DNA from: Miscanthus floridulus
Taxonomy: Eukaryota > Streptophyta > Magnoliopsida > Poales > Poaceae
Length of the DNA: 64,000 nt
Assembly: GCF_019320115.1 (NCBI RefSeq)
Contig: NC_089581.1
Location: 15,897,100-15,961,099, forward strand
Direction: 5' to 3'
Shown here: in pieces, positions 1 to 12,176 of the stretch
Position numbering within the stretch: position 1 is the stretch's first letter
How the letters are laid out: every line of letters starts with the position of its first letter
Notes under the pieces: model-generated
Seen by the model: only the letters and a program-made list of their open reading frames with translations
Databases searched by the model: none
Told to the model about the DNA's origin: nothing
Made by a program: the position numbers and the translations under genes

Positions 1-202
1 GGTAGGCGGCGGGACTCGTGCAGACGTGGAGGGAGGCGGAGCTAGGCAGCCGGGCGGGGGATCTCTGGCGTCGGGGCTTCTACGGCCGACGTCGGGGCTT
101 CTGCGGTAGGCGGCGGTCCTCGCGCAGACGTGGCGGGAGGCGGAGCTTCTGCGGCCAGGCGGGGGATCTCCGGCGTCGGGGCTTCTACGGTAGGCGACGG
201 GC
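1..202. repeat. GC-rich tandem repeat, interrupted by LTR element A
   Basis: The phrase GGTAGGCGGCGG starts at 1 and again at 105, and a third related start (GGTAGGCGACGG) at 189 is cut off at 203 by the TGTTTACACC end of an LTR. Within units, CGTCGGGGCTTCT recurs. Spacing is about 104 then 84 bases, the difference being an extra 20-base sub-repeat in the first unit. Open frames here are arginine-rich and repetitive, and I do not read them as genes. The array continues to the left of the window. Confidence 0.6.
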
Positions 203-1998
203 TGTTTACACCAAAATTTGGGAAAAGAGCGCGGGAACTCATAGGCTTCTAGAATTATGCCAATCAAGAAGTATATAGAGTAAAGATTGATACCTGCTGG
301 ATCGAATATGACACTGCATCGACTCTCTCCGAATGACGTCAGCAGATAACGATGACAGGATATGATTGGCGCCAAGAAGATACATATCAGACTCTATAAA
401 AGGGGAAAGATTAGAGTCTAAGTTATCTTAAAATAGGAATATTTCCTTCATACCAAAGAAATATATTGAGTCGTACTCGAGTAGGGTTCGTTTTAGGCTT
501 CGGGTATAAATACCAAACCCCAGCTATTGTAGAGGACAACAATCAATCAAATACAAGTCAATTACTTTTTTCTGTTCCGGCCACCCCTTAGGAGTAGGAG
601 TAGAGTAGATCTCGGCGAGTTCTTCAGCGAGTACGGCTGCATCGATCCGGTCGACCTCCACTACTTGTCTGTAAGTACCGTCATGGTTTATACCTCTATT
701 CGTATGGCTGCATCGATCCGGTTGACCCCCACTGCGACTCTGGTATAGGCTAGTTATCGACTCTTGTCTAATTCAAGTATGGCCTGTGTGATTCTGCCTC
801 ACACCCCACTGCTTGAATTAGATCAAGGTCAAGTTATCGACTCTACCTTAGTATGGCAGTCTTTGGTAGATTCATTAAGTTACCGATATTGCTTATTGCT
901 TTCATCGTTTATCTAATTACAGCAATATCACTCTGCCCGATTGAGATTGATCTGGATCGGCCTTATATCTTGTTTAACTCATCGTTTGCTAATTTAAAAT
1001 TGATCTAATCTACATCTTAAGCGATGAGTTATGTTTTTATAGGTTGTTTTGCGTCAATCTTAATCATGCATGGCGTGCGGTTAATGCATGTCCGATCTTG
1101 AGTAGATCTATTAGTTAATGAAAACCGTTCCATGGCCCGTCATCATAGCCTGTGGGATTCTGCCTCTCACCCCACTGTTGGCACCATGGAGTGGGGATCG
1201 TTAGTTGGTAGACCCGTTCTTGAGAAGGCATGACCTTAACTGTGCGCTATGCCTGAATCGGCTATTTAGCCGATACCGAGCGTTTTCACGAACAATTCAC
1301 ATTACGAGATCATTGAAGTAGAGATAAGTTGAAAGATATGCTAGCCCCATGCTCTTATTATTGTATTACGGCTTGTATGATTCTGCCTCATGCCCCACTG
1401 ATATTAGTAATGAGTTAGGGTCGTCGAGTCTATTTTTGTTACTATGGCCTGCATGATTCTGCCTCATGCCTCACTGGTCATGGCGATGGATGAGATCTAA
1501 CATGTTCATTAGATTTATCTTTATTAAATGGTTAATCGGTGTTGAATTGTCTCTTTATATAAAAAGGAGTTCGGTTACTTGTAATCATTGGCTCAGTATA
1601 AACAGATCATCATTGATATCTTATTGCCATAGATTAATATTTGCTTAAATAATATTTATCCTAAATGATAACCGATTCTTCGTATACGACCCTATGAGCT
1701 TTAATTGATTTATTCTTATGAATATGCTGGAATCGACTATTTAGTCGATCTCCTCTCATATCGGTTCTCAGAGCCGCACATTCGGGACTGTCTGGTAACA
1801 CCGGCATGTTCCGCCCTTAATTACCGATGAGCTTTCTCTCCTTGTCAATTGCAGGGTCAAATGGACTGGCACGTCTCGGGAGGATTGTGTAGAATCGATC
1901 ACCCTTGCGCTGAAGCTAGGCGGATCTGCTCTATCGAGCGGACCCTTCCGGCTTACTGCGTGTGTCACCGGCACGGAGACGAAAATTCTGTGTCAACA
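203..1998 (+). repeat. 5' LTR of element A
   Basis: Begins TGTTTACACC. The end is placed at TGTCAACA by comparison with the related solo LTR, which ends GTGCCGACA near 31235. It matches 10635-12176 almost base for base with scattered substitutions. A TATA box sits near 395. Small open frames inside are not genes. Short phrases such as GCCTGCATGATTCTGCCTCA recur several times within it. Confidence 0.8.
395..403 (+). promoter_or_regulatory. TATA box of element A 5' LTR
   Basis: TATAAAAGG about 190 bases into the LTR; the same CTATAAAAGGGG block is kept in the 3' LTR near 10828. This placement fits a U3 promoter driving the + strand gag transcript. Confidence 0.6.
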
Positions 1999-2036
1999 CA
2001 CGTTTCTGGCATGCCTGGTGGGACCCCAGAATTGTC

Positions 2037-5000
2037 ATGGCGGCTCACAACAATGACAACATCCTTATGGTACATTATGAAGACCTACCTGATAAAGATA
2101 AGGATACCATCAGCAAAGCTACAGAAGAATTTCAGAAGAAGTGTTTGTTGTCCTACACCAAAACACATGACAGCACAATTATTCAGAAATTTCCACTACC
2201 AAGAGTTCTACTACATGGGCAGATAGATATAGTCGAAGCTAAGGACAGACGTTTCTTTATAGAAGCCATAGACAAATCTGTTCGTGATGCCATATCAAGC
2301 CGCAATGAAGCTTTCATTGACGCATTTCACAACGCCATGAAAGAGGCGATTCATGGAATTCCAGTTGGTCAGGTTAGATCGACTTGTTACAACATTCCAG
2401 ATCCGTCGACTCAAGGGACTAATCAAGTCGGTACCAGCTATCAAGAAGCAGCACCAGCTGGTAATGGTGACGTCCAGACACTTCAAGGTTCATCTGAACA
2501 AACTCTAGGTACTACTATGAATCAGATACAGTATAATCCTAGACCGTCAATACAGCATGTGCAACAGCCGGCGGGGCAAGGTCAGAATCAGGTGATCAAT
2601 TTTGGCACATTAGGCCATATAGCGTCGTTGGCTCAAAAAATAGCACCATCAATTCAAAGGATCCGTAGAGATATAGATCTTTACATCTATAATCAGAGAC
2701 TTCAAGCAGCGAGCCAGCAAAGGACCCAACAGATTGAGATTCCACAAGGCTATCACTATGGCACGGATTATAACACCCTCCACATGATGCCAAATCCAGA
2801 ATATCAAGGCACGTGGGATTTCAATCCACAGATAGGTCAGCAAGTACCGAGAAACCCAAATCTGCAAGCTGACGAGTTGCTGCTGAAGGTGACCGAGATG
2901 ATGAAGAATCAATTTGGTCTGAAGCCAAAGGGGCTGACCTTTTTGTAGAAACGCTCATATCTAGAATGGTATGATTTGGTCACTCTTCCTACAAATTACA
3001 GGCTCCCAGAGTTTGCCAAGTTCACTGGTCAAGACAGTACAAGCACAATAGAACATGTCAATCGGTATCTTACATAATTAGGCAAAGCATCAGTTGAGGA
3101 TGCCCATCGAGTTCGTTTCTTCTCCTTATCCCTGTCAGGGCCAGCCTTCACTTGGTTTTCATCACTACCAGTCAACTCCATTACCAATTGGGCTAACCTA
3201 GAAAAGAAGTTTCATACATATTTTTATACTGGGACTGGAGAAAAGAAGATAACCGATTTGACAACCATGAGACAGAGGACTAATGAATCGGGCATTGAGT
3301 TTCTTCAGAGATTCCGGGAGACTAGGAACTTATGCTTCTCATTGAACTTGGCCGATGATTAGCTAACTGCTTTAGCTGTCCAAGGAATATTGCCAATGTA
3401 GAAAGAAAAGCTGCTAGGATAAGAATTTGACAACTTGGGTCAATTGGCTCAACGAGTAGCAGCGCTCAATAGCTAACTTCAGAGTATGCGCAGAGATACC
3501 CGATTCTAGAAGAGTACCACCATAGCCGAAGCTTACGATCCATACTCAGCAGATGATGGCTATGAAGATGAAGAAGAGGAGGTTGCTGCAGCTGAATGGA
3601 ATTAGGGCAAGAAGACAGTAATGGTGCCAAATCCTTGGGGAAGAGGAGTCAAGGAGAGCTATGACTTTGATGTCACAAAATTGGATAAGCTCTTTGACTT
3701 CTTACTTGAGAAGGGCCAGATCAAATTGCCAGACAATCATGTTATGTTACCCCCTGAACAGTTGAAGAATAAGAAGTTCTGCAAGTTCCATAATGCTACT
3801 TCTCTTCCATCAATGAATGTAGAATTTTCCGGTAGCATATACAGAGGGCTATTCAGCAAGGGAGGCTCAAGTTTGATACACCTCGGAAGATGAAGGTGGA
3901 TGATAATCCTTTCCTAGGAGATTAAAATATGGTTGATGTTGGGCTATTCAAAGGAAAAACTAAGGTCCTAACATCGGCCAAATCGAGAGAAGCTGGGACA
4001 GTTGATCCCAAAATGCAAATATCGGCTGATGAATATAGAGAGATTAGAAAATATCGTAATCAGCAGAGGAGCCGATATGAACAGGGGGAAACATCAAAGG
4101 GTGGAGCGACAAAGCCACGAGTCACATCTCGAATCCTGTTAAACAAGTGGCAGCGGCAGAAGGAAAAAGATTATCCATGATGGTTAGAGGATCAAGAATA
4201 CCAGCATCAACTAGAAGAAGAGAGGTATGAAAGGAAGTAAGTTGAATTGCACTAGAATTATCCTTTCTTCAGATACTGCTGGAACGAAGATTTGAAATTG
4301 CCTACCAGACATAACTATCTAGAATGCAGTAATCAATATTGGGAGTTTAGGCAATCTCAAGTCAACCGCCGGTCTATCCATGCTCAGGATGCATATCATC
4401 ATAATAACATAGATCGGCGCTTAAAAAATAAAAGTATTCATGATCAGCTGGGAAAAAGAGTTGTTGACCAAGACTGGGCTGATCATGAAGAAGGAAGCAA
4501 CCAGAGGGAACATATTTGGCAGGAAGGCCAATGGTGCCCCAGAGGTTTAACATGAAGCCAGAAGAGAAGAGTGCAATGCCTAAGGAATAAAGAGATAGAA
4601 CAGGCTCAGCCATCCGGTAAAACTCAAGTGTGGCATACTAAGCAAATAGCTGATAAAAAGCAACCATCGGCTAATATCCAAATGGCTTTTCTGTTGCCAT
4701 CAGAATTCAGAGCTCCGACAGATCAGGAAGTTTACTCAGACTTCGATGAATCAGAGTATGAAGAGATGGTTGCCAAGTTGACGGTTATACACCAAGCAAT
4801 ATTTGATAAGCTAGTCAAACATCGGCACTTGAAGGCTTTATACATGAAAGGTTTTGTTGATGGGAAGCCGATGAACAAAATGTTAGTAGACGGAGGTGCT
4901 TCTATCAATCTTATGCCTTACACTACTTTTTGTAAGCTTGGCAAGGGACCAAGAGATTTGCTTGAGACCGATATGATCTTAAAGACTTTGGAGGGAATAC

Positions 5001-5364
5001 ATCTAAGACCCGAGGGGCAATAAACGTCAAGTTGACAATCGGGAGCAAAACTCCGCTCACCATGTTCTTTGTCATCGATGGAAAAGGCTCATACAGTTTA
5101 CTCCTCGATCATGATTGGATTCACACAAACTATTGCATGCCATCAACCATGCATCAACATTTGATTCAATGGCATGGGGATGATGTTGAGGTGGTTCGCG
5201 CTGATGAGTCTGTGAGCATCGCAACAGCCGATCCAGTGTTTTGGGAATTAGGAGACTTCGAATGCCTTTCTAGCAAAACATGGGAAGGAGGCTTCATCAG
5301 GATTAATAATGAAGGCCAACAGCCGGTTCAAGCAATTGGCTCTAAAGTTTGTTTTAATCAATAA
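2037..5364 (+). pseudogene. Element A gag-protease, decayed
   Basis: Likely start at 2037 (MAAHNNDN), shortly after the 5' LTR. An open stretch to 2948 is followed, across a stop, by a retrotransposon gag core at about 2985-3480 (motif AFTWFSSLP, then NWANLEKKFHTYF). An aspartic protease follows near 4880-4920 (MLVDGGASINLMP), with its C-terminal half at 5032-5364 (LLLDHDWIHTN). The frame is broken by stops near 2948, 3076, 3360, 3400, 3420, 3474, 3508 and 3603, and by frameshifts near 3860 and 5010. Most stops are TAA or TAG where CAA or CAG is plausible. No reverse transcriptase follows. Gag and protease assignments are from motif recognition. Confidence 0.75.
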
Positions 5365-5835
5365 TCGTGGCATCGCGTCGGCCATTGAGTTAAGGAAAAA
5401 TAAACATTGAGTCTTGGAAATGGGTTTAGGCCGACGTATGTGAATGCTGAATTAAAGTGTAAGTGTGATTTAGAGTTAATGGATTTCTTAAGAGAAGTTC
5501 TGTTTCGCTTAATAGGATGCTTGACTTGGATTGATTGATCGTTTGATCTTTGGAATGAAAAATGCATGAAGAGATGTTATCCTTACATCTGAATTCGATA
5601 GCCGATTCGCTCTCGGCTCCAATAGCCGGTACCAGGAGGGTATCACCTCTAGTTCAAAAAGTAAAAATCTTCAAAGACAATAAAAGCCGATATGATATGT
5701 ATCGCCTATAGAGCAAAAAACAAAAAGAGAAAGAAATATTCACAGTCATGCGCGAAGCCATCGCATGGAAGCATATTCGTGAAAAGAATAGGAGTCTTTT
5801 GTGCATCAGATTACCCTAAGTACAAACTAATCAAA
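5365..5835. other. Junction between protease end and antisense gene; pol missing
   Basis: About 470 AT-rich bases where an autonomous element would have RT, RNase H and integrase. No YxDD-type motif, RNase H or zinc-binding integrase signature was found in any frame here. Confidence 0.55.
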
Positions 5836-8800
5836 GACCTTGTTCACTATATCTTGAGCAGATGTGATGTCCACTATGGCCTCCGCTGCCATGACGAACT
5901 CTTCCAGCAGGTCCTCATGTTCTTCAGGGCCGTCGCTCGATGGGAAACCAGTCTCCATGGCGTGGAGTTCATACCCAGTCTAAACTTGTGCCACGGTCAG
6001 CGCCATCGCCGCACCATGATGAACACCATGGAGGGCAATCTCCTGAACATGGGCTGGAACGTCATGGAGACAAGCATTGATAAGGGAGCCACGGGCATTG
6101 ACGGCATCAACAGTCGCATTCGCCGCCAGTTGGAGAGACTCCAACTGCATCGTCAGGGCTGATGATCACAGAAAAGGAGGAACTATCAAGATAAAGGCAG
6201 TGAGAAATCAGAATGGAAACGTCTCTAAAGATCGTCTTACCTATTACCGCAGCGTCGGACTCGACCAGCCGCGCTCAGACGGCGCTGGCCTCCTCCTCAG
6301 CCGCATGAAGAGCGGCCTAAGAAGCCCCGAGGCGGATCTCGAGCTGGCCATTTTCTCGAGTCGCCTTAGAGTAGCGGTTCTGAGCCGCCCTCCACTCCTA
6401 GAGGAAACGCTAAGCATCATTGCCGTTGTACGAATCAGAGGAATCCAACAATGAGGATGGCGTGGAGGATACGGCATCAAAGGGTTCACCAACCCTGGGA
6501 AGAGGACGAAGCCTATCATTCACAACAAACCTAGAAACAAGAGTTCACCCCTATGAATAGAAAGTTACAGATCGTCGCCATGAGCAGAAGGCACCAATCT
6601 CACCTCATGCGTCAGAGGCGTTGGCTCATCGGCATGTTCTCCTCCAGAGTCTCCTCTGCCGTGCGCTTGCCGTGGTTGTCCTCACCGACCATGAAGTTGT
6701 TTGGATCTATTGGAAGGGGAGAAAAACCGCTATAAGGTTGTGAAGGCGGAGAAGTGCAAAGGAACATGAGCGGTTGCAAGTGTAGATGTGTTTGAGGCCG
6801 GAGCCCTCGGCTGGTATTTGAAGTCACAGAGCGAAGAGATGGACACCTCAGGGAAGTACAAAAGGCAACCACAATTAATAGAAGGCGAAGCACCACCTCG
6901 CTAATACCAAGAAAGATGCGGCGTCAGGCGACTAAAGGCAAAAGATCGAAAGGTTCTCTAAATAAAAGTCGTGTTTTCAGATTCAATTAAGATCAAGATA
7001 GTAAATCTGGAATCGGCTATTTCCAATAGGCTCTTCGGCCGAAGAAAGAAATACAACAAGATATGTATGTTGACCTATAGATTACATGTTCAGAACATCC
7101 TGAATGATTTTCAGTATTGCAAGCCAGACAGCATTAGCCTCTGTAATCTTGTGCTCGCGTTCTTCAGTTGTTCTAGGGGCATTCTCAAGGCTGCTACGGA
7201 TAGTTCTACTTTCTTTCACTTTGGCCAACAGTTTCTGTTTCTTCTGTTTGATGGCATCAGGTATTTGAGCCAGAGTGGACTTGCGATGATCAATGGCAGC
7301 CTTCATGTTTTCCAGCTCCCTCTCAAGCTCTACATGTTTGGCTTCCAATTGGGACAACTCTGGATCGGTCCTAAGGAAAGAGTTCTTCAGAGCATCAATC
7401 GACTGTGTCAGTTCTTTGACCTCTTGCCTATTGAAGTCCCTTTTAGCTAGCAAAGCTTCACAGTTGGACAAGTTCCTCTGAATTGTTTTCACCTTCAAGG
7501 CCTGATCTTTGAAAATAGGCAAATATGATAAGACCCTGGAGAGAGCTAGGGATGGATCACCCTGAATAGCCAAGAAAACTCACTGCATTGATTTAGTATC
7601 TTGGACCAAATCAACTATGTTCTTCTCGAATATAGGCAGTATATCTTTTAGCCGATTTCTGGTCTCCTCTGGCAAGGATTCAGCAGAGGAAGTGGCTGAC
7701 GATCTGATTTCATCTTCATCAAAATACTCCTCAAGATTGAAAGAACAACTCTGTGCCAGAGGATCGAGTGCCTATATATAGGGGAAATCTTGATTAAAAG
7801 GTTTGAATCAGTTTGTCGCAAAATGGATGGTGAAAAGATACAGTACCTTCTCTGTAGTAGCCTCTATCAGAAGAGGGGGAGCAGCTGGTGATGCACCAAT
7901 AGCATCTGGTTGAATTAGCTCTAGATTTCTGGCGCTGATGTCTGCAATGGCAAGGGGAGGTTTTTATTCGTGTTTATTGTAGAGGAATAGGCCAAGCACA
8001 CGATTTCCTTACCATCAGGTGTATGTCGAATTAGGGAATCAGCAGTATGAGTATCAACAATGGGACTATTCCTAGCGTCAACGGGATCATTGTCAATAGG
8101 AGAACTGCCAGGCCCCTGCTCTTGCATAGGTATTTCCTCAGAAGATGTCTAGCGTGACAAATGATTAAATAAAGGTTGGAAAACTGGGTAAATTAAGAAG
8201 TTAACGGAAAATCAAGGATAAAACTCACATTTTCTGCCATTGAGAAAGCATTGGGTGCCTCTACTGAAATCGGCTTCTCCTGAGATGAAGGTTCGGTTGG
8301 TGGTGGATCAAGTGCCTGAGATAACCATCCCGCGCCCAAAGCAGACTGGGACACGATGCTCGATAACTGTGAAGAAATTGGGATCAAGAAATTGAACATC
8401 AGTTTGATGAGTGTGAATCGTTCACCTGAGCAGCTGATGGTCTTATCCTACAGAGTTTTTTTTTCCAGTAGTGGCTTTCTGAGTTACCCCTAGAACCACT
8501 TTGCGCTTTGGAGATTGACATGTCATGATCATGGGAGCAACATGGGTTCTCATCAACTTCTTCAAAGAAGGTGCGGTTGATCCCATCCTTGAAATTGGTC
8601 ATGATGGCTGGTAATCTATCGGACGCCCTCTCCTATCTCGGCTTGGAGGCTCGAATTCAATATCCTAAATGGGTCGGTTAGGGCAGTTGGCAAGAAGATT
8701 TGCCAAGTAATTTCTCTGAAAAGAGAATGAAGGGATTACCTCACTATTAGAAGCAAATTTCCCGTCCAGAGCTATGCACAGAGGGTAGACCGGCCCACAG

Positions 8801-10470
8801 AAGAGATGAGAATGCCATTCTTGCCACCAAGAGTCAAAGAGATTGGAAGAAAAGCTGGCCCTGACCCAGTCATGCAAGGAAAAAGAAGGAAGGTCTAATC
8901 CCAATTGGAAGACTCTGGAAGCTTCTAGCACATCACTGATATCTTCCCTCGGCTTCAGGGTGTTCTTGAAGAACATACAAGGGGGGAGTTGACCGAGGCC
9001 GAACTGATGGGCCACAAACGAAGGGTTGTAAAATTCATAGGTTGAAGGATTGCCTGGGATGGAGGAGCCTTTAATCATTTTACCACGACCGTGATGGAAT
9101 TCGGCTGAAGAACACATGACTTAATAAAAGAATTAAAGATCACAGACGCTGTTTTGTCCGAACAGCCAGATTCAATTCGGAATCTAAAAGGAAAAGTCAG
9201 TTCATCCTCCTCATTATAAGGTAGCCAGGTCAGGACGGCCGCATCAAACCCTCTGTAAAATTTTTTGAAGAGGTGGCCAACATCGAAGTTGATTATTATG
9301 GCTGATGCAGCCTCACCATAATTCGTACACCATCGAGTTCTTCCTTCTTTGCCTCTATATTCCTCACTAAAATTAGAGGAAGGAAAGCTCAAGTCTCTGA
9401 GTTCAGGCTTTATAGTCTTGTGCATATACAAATTGAGCCACAATTGTATTAGCCATCAAGGACCGTTGATAGTCTGAATCGGTTCATTCTTCAGTAATTG
9501 GGCAGCCACCTGGTACATCAGATGATAAGCAGCTCCTAGCAGATATTTTCTGAGAGGGATATTCTTGCCTAATGCTAGGTGCTCCGCCATGAGTTTGTGA
9601 TTATAGGTTGGACCACAAGATGACCCGCAGAAAATAAATCTTTCCAACCACATGTTCAGAAAGGCCACGTACTCCCTTTCACTGACGGCTGGTCCATCTT
9701 CAATATGATTCAGAATGTAACTTACCCATCTAGTACAGTCTGCTATCTTGGCCAATCTCTTGGGACCGGCACTCAAATACTCATAAGGTTGCACCAATCC
9801 AGTAATCCTAAGGCCGGTCAACATGTATACGTCGGCCAGAGTGATGGTCATTGGGCTGTGACCAAAAATGAAAGCATTCAGAGCATTAGACCAGAAATAA
9901 GTAGAGATCAAGAGTGAATCATTCCTCTTCATTTTGGACAACGAAAGTGTTAAGCATTGGTTCAGATCATAAAGCTCTCCGTCTCCGCCTTTCTTCGCAG
10001 AAACCCTACAGAACCAATCTCTCCATCCCTTAGGTGCGTTAGGCCAGTTTCTAAAGGAAGTTTTGTTCTAGGAGGATGAATCCACTACAGACTGTTTAAA
10101 GGGGATCTGGTTGGTTTCTTGATGGATAAAATCGGATGGATCAGAATCACCCATAGGCCCGAGAAAGTAAGCATTAGGGATGGCAGCTGATGAAATCAAG
10201 ATCTCATTCCTCATTTCCTAGAAATCAGATAAAATAAATTCAAAAAGAAAGAATATATGGGGTGGCGGCCGATACTCGGAAAATGGAAACTTGGGGATAT
10301 ACCTCAGGGACATGGTCGACGGTCGCCATCGCAGTCAAAAAATTGGTTGGATCTGGCGAGGATCGCTTGGACAATGGCTCGACTGGAACAGATGATCTGC
10401 TAGGGTTTGAGGCCTCGGTGATGGTGGCGTCGGTTGTTTGAAGTTGGCTTAAGAAGAAGGGAGAAAGCAA
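5836..10470 (-). pseudogene. Antisense plant-mobile-domain gene of element A, decayed, multi-exon
   Basis: Read on the minus strand. Exon 1 is 10470-10303, ending at a GTATAT donor. Exon 2 starts at 10217 after a TTTCTAG acceptor and joins in phase. It runs into a plant mobile domain (PMD; PF10536-like) at about 9941-8665, with motifs SPMTITLADVYMLTGL and YEFYNPSFVAHQFGLGQ. Serine- and acid-rich stretches follow (8602-7921). Then come coiled-coil segments at 7573-7082 and around 6400-6300, and a C-terminal stretch at about 6145-5836 containing GVHHGAAMALTVAQV. Stops near 10069 and 9456 and a frameshift near 9100 break it. It starts next to the 3' LTR and has its own TATA-like box. PMD proteins occur in plant transposons and as domesticated genes; the function here is unknown. 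Confidence 0.7.
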
Positions 10471-10507
10471 ATAGGCCGAGTAAGTTGCAAGATATACTAT
10501 TGGGATG

Positions 10508-10514
10508 TTATATA
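10508..10514 (-). promoter_or_regulatory. TATA-like box for the antisense PMD gene
   Basis: On the minus strand TATATAA lies about 40 bases upstream of the 10470 start codon and outside the LTR. This is a short but plausible core-promoter spacing and suggests transcription independent of the LTR. Confidence 0.45.
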
Positions 10515-10634
10515 GAACTTGGACCAGGGAGTCAGGAGTCGCGCATATATCTCGGATGGTGCAGTTGCGGCGTGGTAAACCAGTGGACCAAAATTTTAGG
10601 ATAAAATCATTTTATCCCAAAATTGAGGGGCATG

Positions 10635-12176
10635 TGTTTACACCAAAATTTGGGAAAAGAGCGTGGGAACTCGCAGGCTTCTAGAATTATGCCAATCAAG
10701 GAGTCTATAGAGTAAAGATTGATACCTGCTGGATCGAATGCGACATTGGATCGACTCTCTCCAAATGACGTCAGCAGATAACGATGACAGGATATGATTG
10801 GCGCCAAGAAGATACATATTGAGCTCTATAAAAGGGGAAAGATTAGAGTCTAAGTTATCTTAAAATAGGAATATTTCCTTCATACCAAAGAAATGTATTG
10901 AGTCGTATTCGAGTAGGGTTCGTTTTAGGCTCGGGGTAATACCAAACCCCAGCTATTGTAGAAGACAACAATCAATCAAATACAAGTCAATTACTTTTTT
11001 TGGCTCCGACCACCCCTTAGGAGTAGGAGTAGAGTAGATCTCGGTGAGTTCTTCAGCGAGTATGGTTGCATCGATCCGGTCGACCTCCACTGCTTGTCTG
11101 TAAGTACTGTCATGGTTTATACCTCTGTTCATATGGCTGCATCGATCTGGTTGACCCCCACTACGACTCTGGTATAGGCTAGTTATCGACTCTTGTCTAA
11201 TTCAAGTATGGCCTGTGTGATTCTACCTCACACCCCACTGCTTGAATCAGATCAAGGTCAAGTTATCGGCTCTACCTTAGTATGGCAGTCTTTGGTAGAT
11301 TCATTAAGTTACCGATATTGCTTATTGCTTTTATCGTTTATCTAATTACAGCAATATCACTCTGCCCGATTGAGATTGATCTAGATCGGCCTTATATCTT
11401 GTTTAACTCATCGTTTGCTAATTTAAAATTGATCTAATCTATATCTTAAGTGATGAGTTATGTTTTTATAGGCTGTTTTGTGTCAATCTTAATCGTGCAT
11501 GGCGTGCGGTTAAGGCATGTCTGATATTGAGTAGATCTATTAGTTAATGAAAACCGTTCCATGGCCCGTCATCACAGCCTATGGAATTCTGCCTCTCACC
11601 CCACTATTGGCACCGTGGAGTGGGGATCGTTAGTTGGTAGATCCGTTTCTGAGAAGGCATGACTTTAACTGTGTGCTATGCCTGAATCAGCTGTTTAGCC
11701 GATATCGAGCGTTTTCACGAATAGTTCACATTACGAGATCATTGAAGTAGAGATAAGTTGAAAGATATGTTAGCCCCATGATCTTATTATTGTATTACGG
11801 CCTGCATGATTCTGCCTCATGCCCCACTGATATTAGTAATGAGTTAGGGTCGTCGAGTCTATTGTTGTTACTACGGCCTGCATGATTCTGCCTCATGCCC
11901 CACTGGTCATGGCGATGGATGAGATCTAACATGTTCATTAGATTTATCTTTATTAAATGGTTAAGTGGTGTTGAATTGTCTCTTTATATAAAAAGGAGTT
12001 CGGTTACTTGTAATCATTGGCTCAATATAAACCGATCATTATTGCTATCTTATTGCCATTGATTAATATATGCTTAAATAATATTTATCCTGAATGATAA
12101 TCGATTTTTCGTATATGACCCCATGAGCTTTAATCGATTTATTCTTATGAATATGATGGAATCGACTATTTAGTCC
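10635..12176 (+). repeat. 3' LTR of element A, 3'-truncated
   Basis: Aligns by eye with 203-1748 and stops at GACTATTTAGTC, where CACTA-type sequence begins. The last roughly 250 bases of the LTR are missing and do not resume after 13290, so this is a deletion or rearrangement rather than a clean insertion. Confidence 0.8.

Larger units (their letters stand above)
203..12176 (+). mobile_element. LTR retrotransposon A (Ty3/gypsy-like, probably non-autonomous)
   Basis: Two long direct repeats begin with the same TGTTTACACCAAAATTTGGG at 203 and 10635 and flank a gag-protease remnant (+) and an antisense plant-mobile-domain gene (-). The second repeat is preceded by a purine-rich tract (TTGAGGGGCA) typical of a polypurine tract. 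No RT, RNase H or integrase motif lies between the protease end near 5364 and the antisense gene end near 5836. The element would therefore need enzymes in trans. The 3' LTR is truncated by a CACTA fragment, so no target duplication can be checked. Family is inferred from the gag and protease style. Confidence 0.85.

Noticed and set aside
18..278. Arginine/glycine-rich open frames in the first 280 bases
   Set aside because: They translate a GC-rich tandem repeat and run into the LTR; composition explains them.
5692..6454. Plus-strand open frames of 156 and 125 codons
   Set aside because: The minus strand of the same stretch reads as the coiled-coil and C-terminal part of the antisense PMD gene, so these are shadows.
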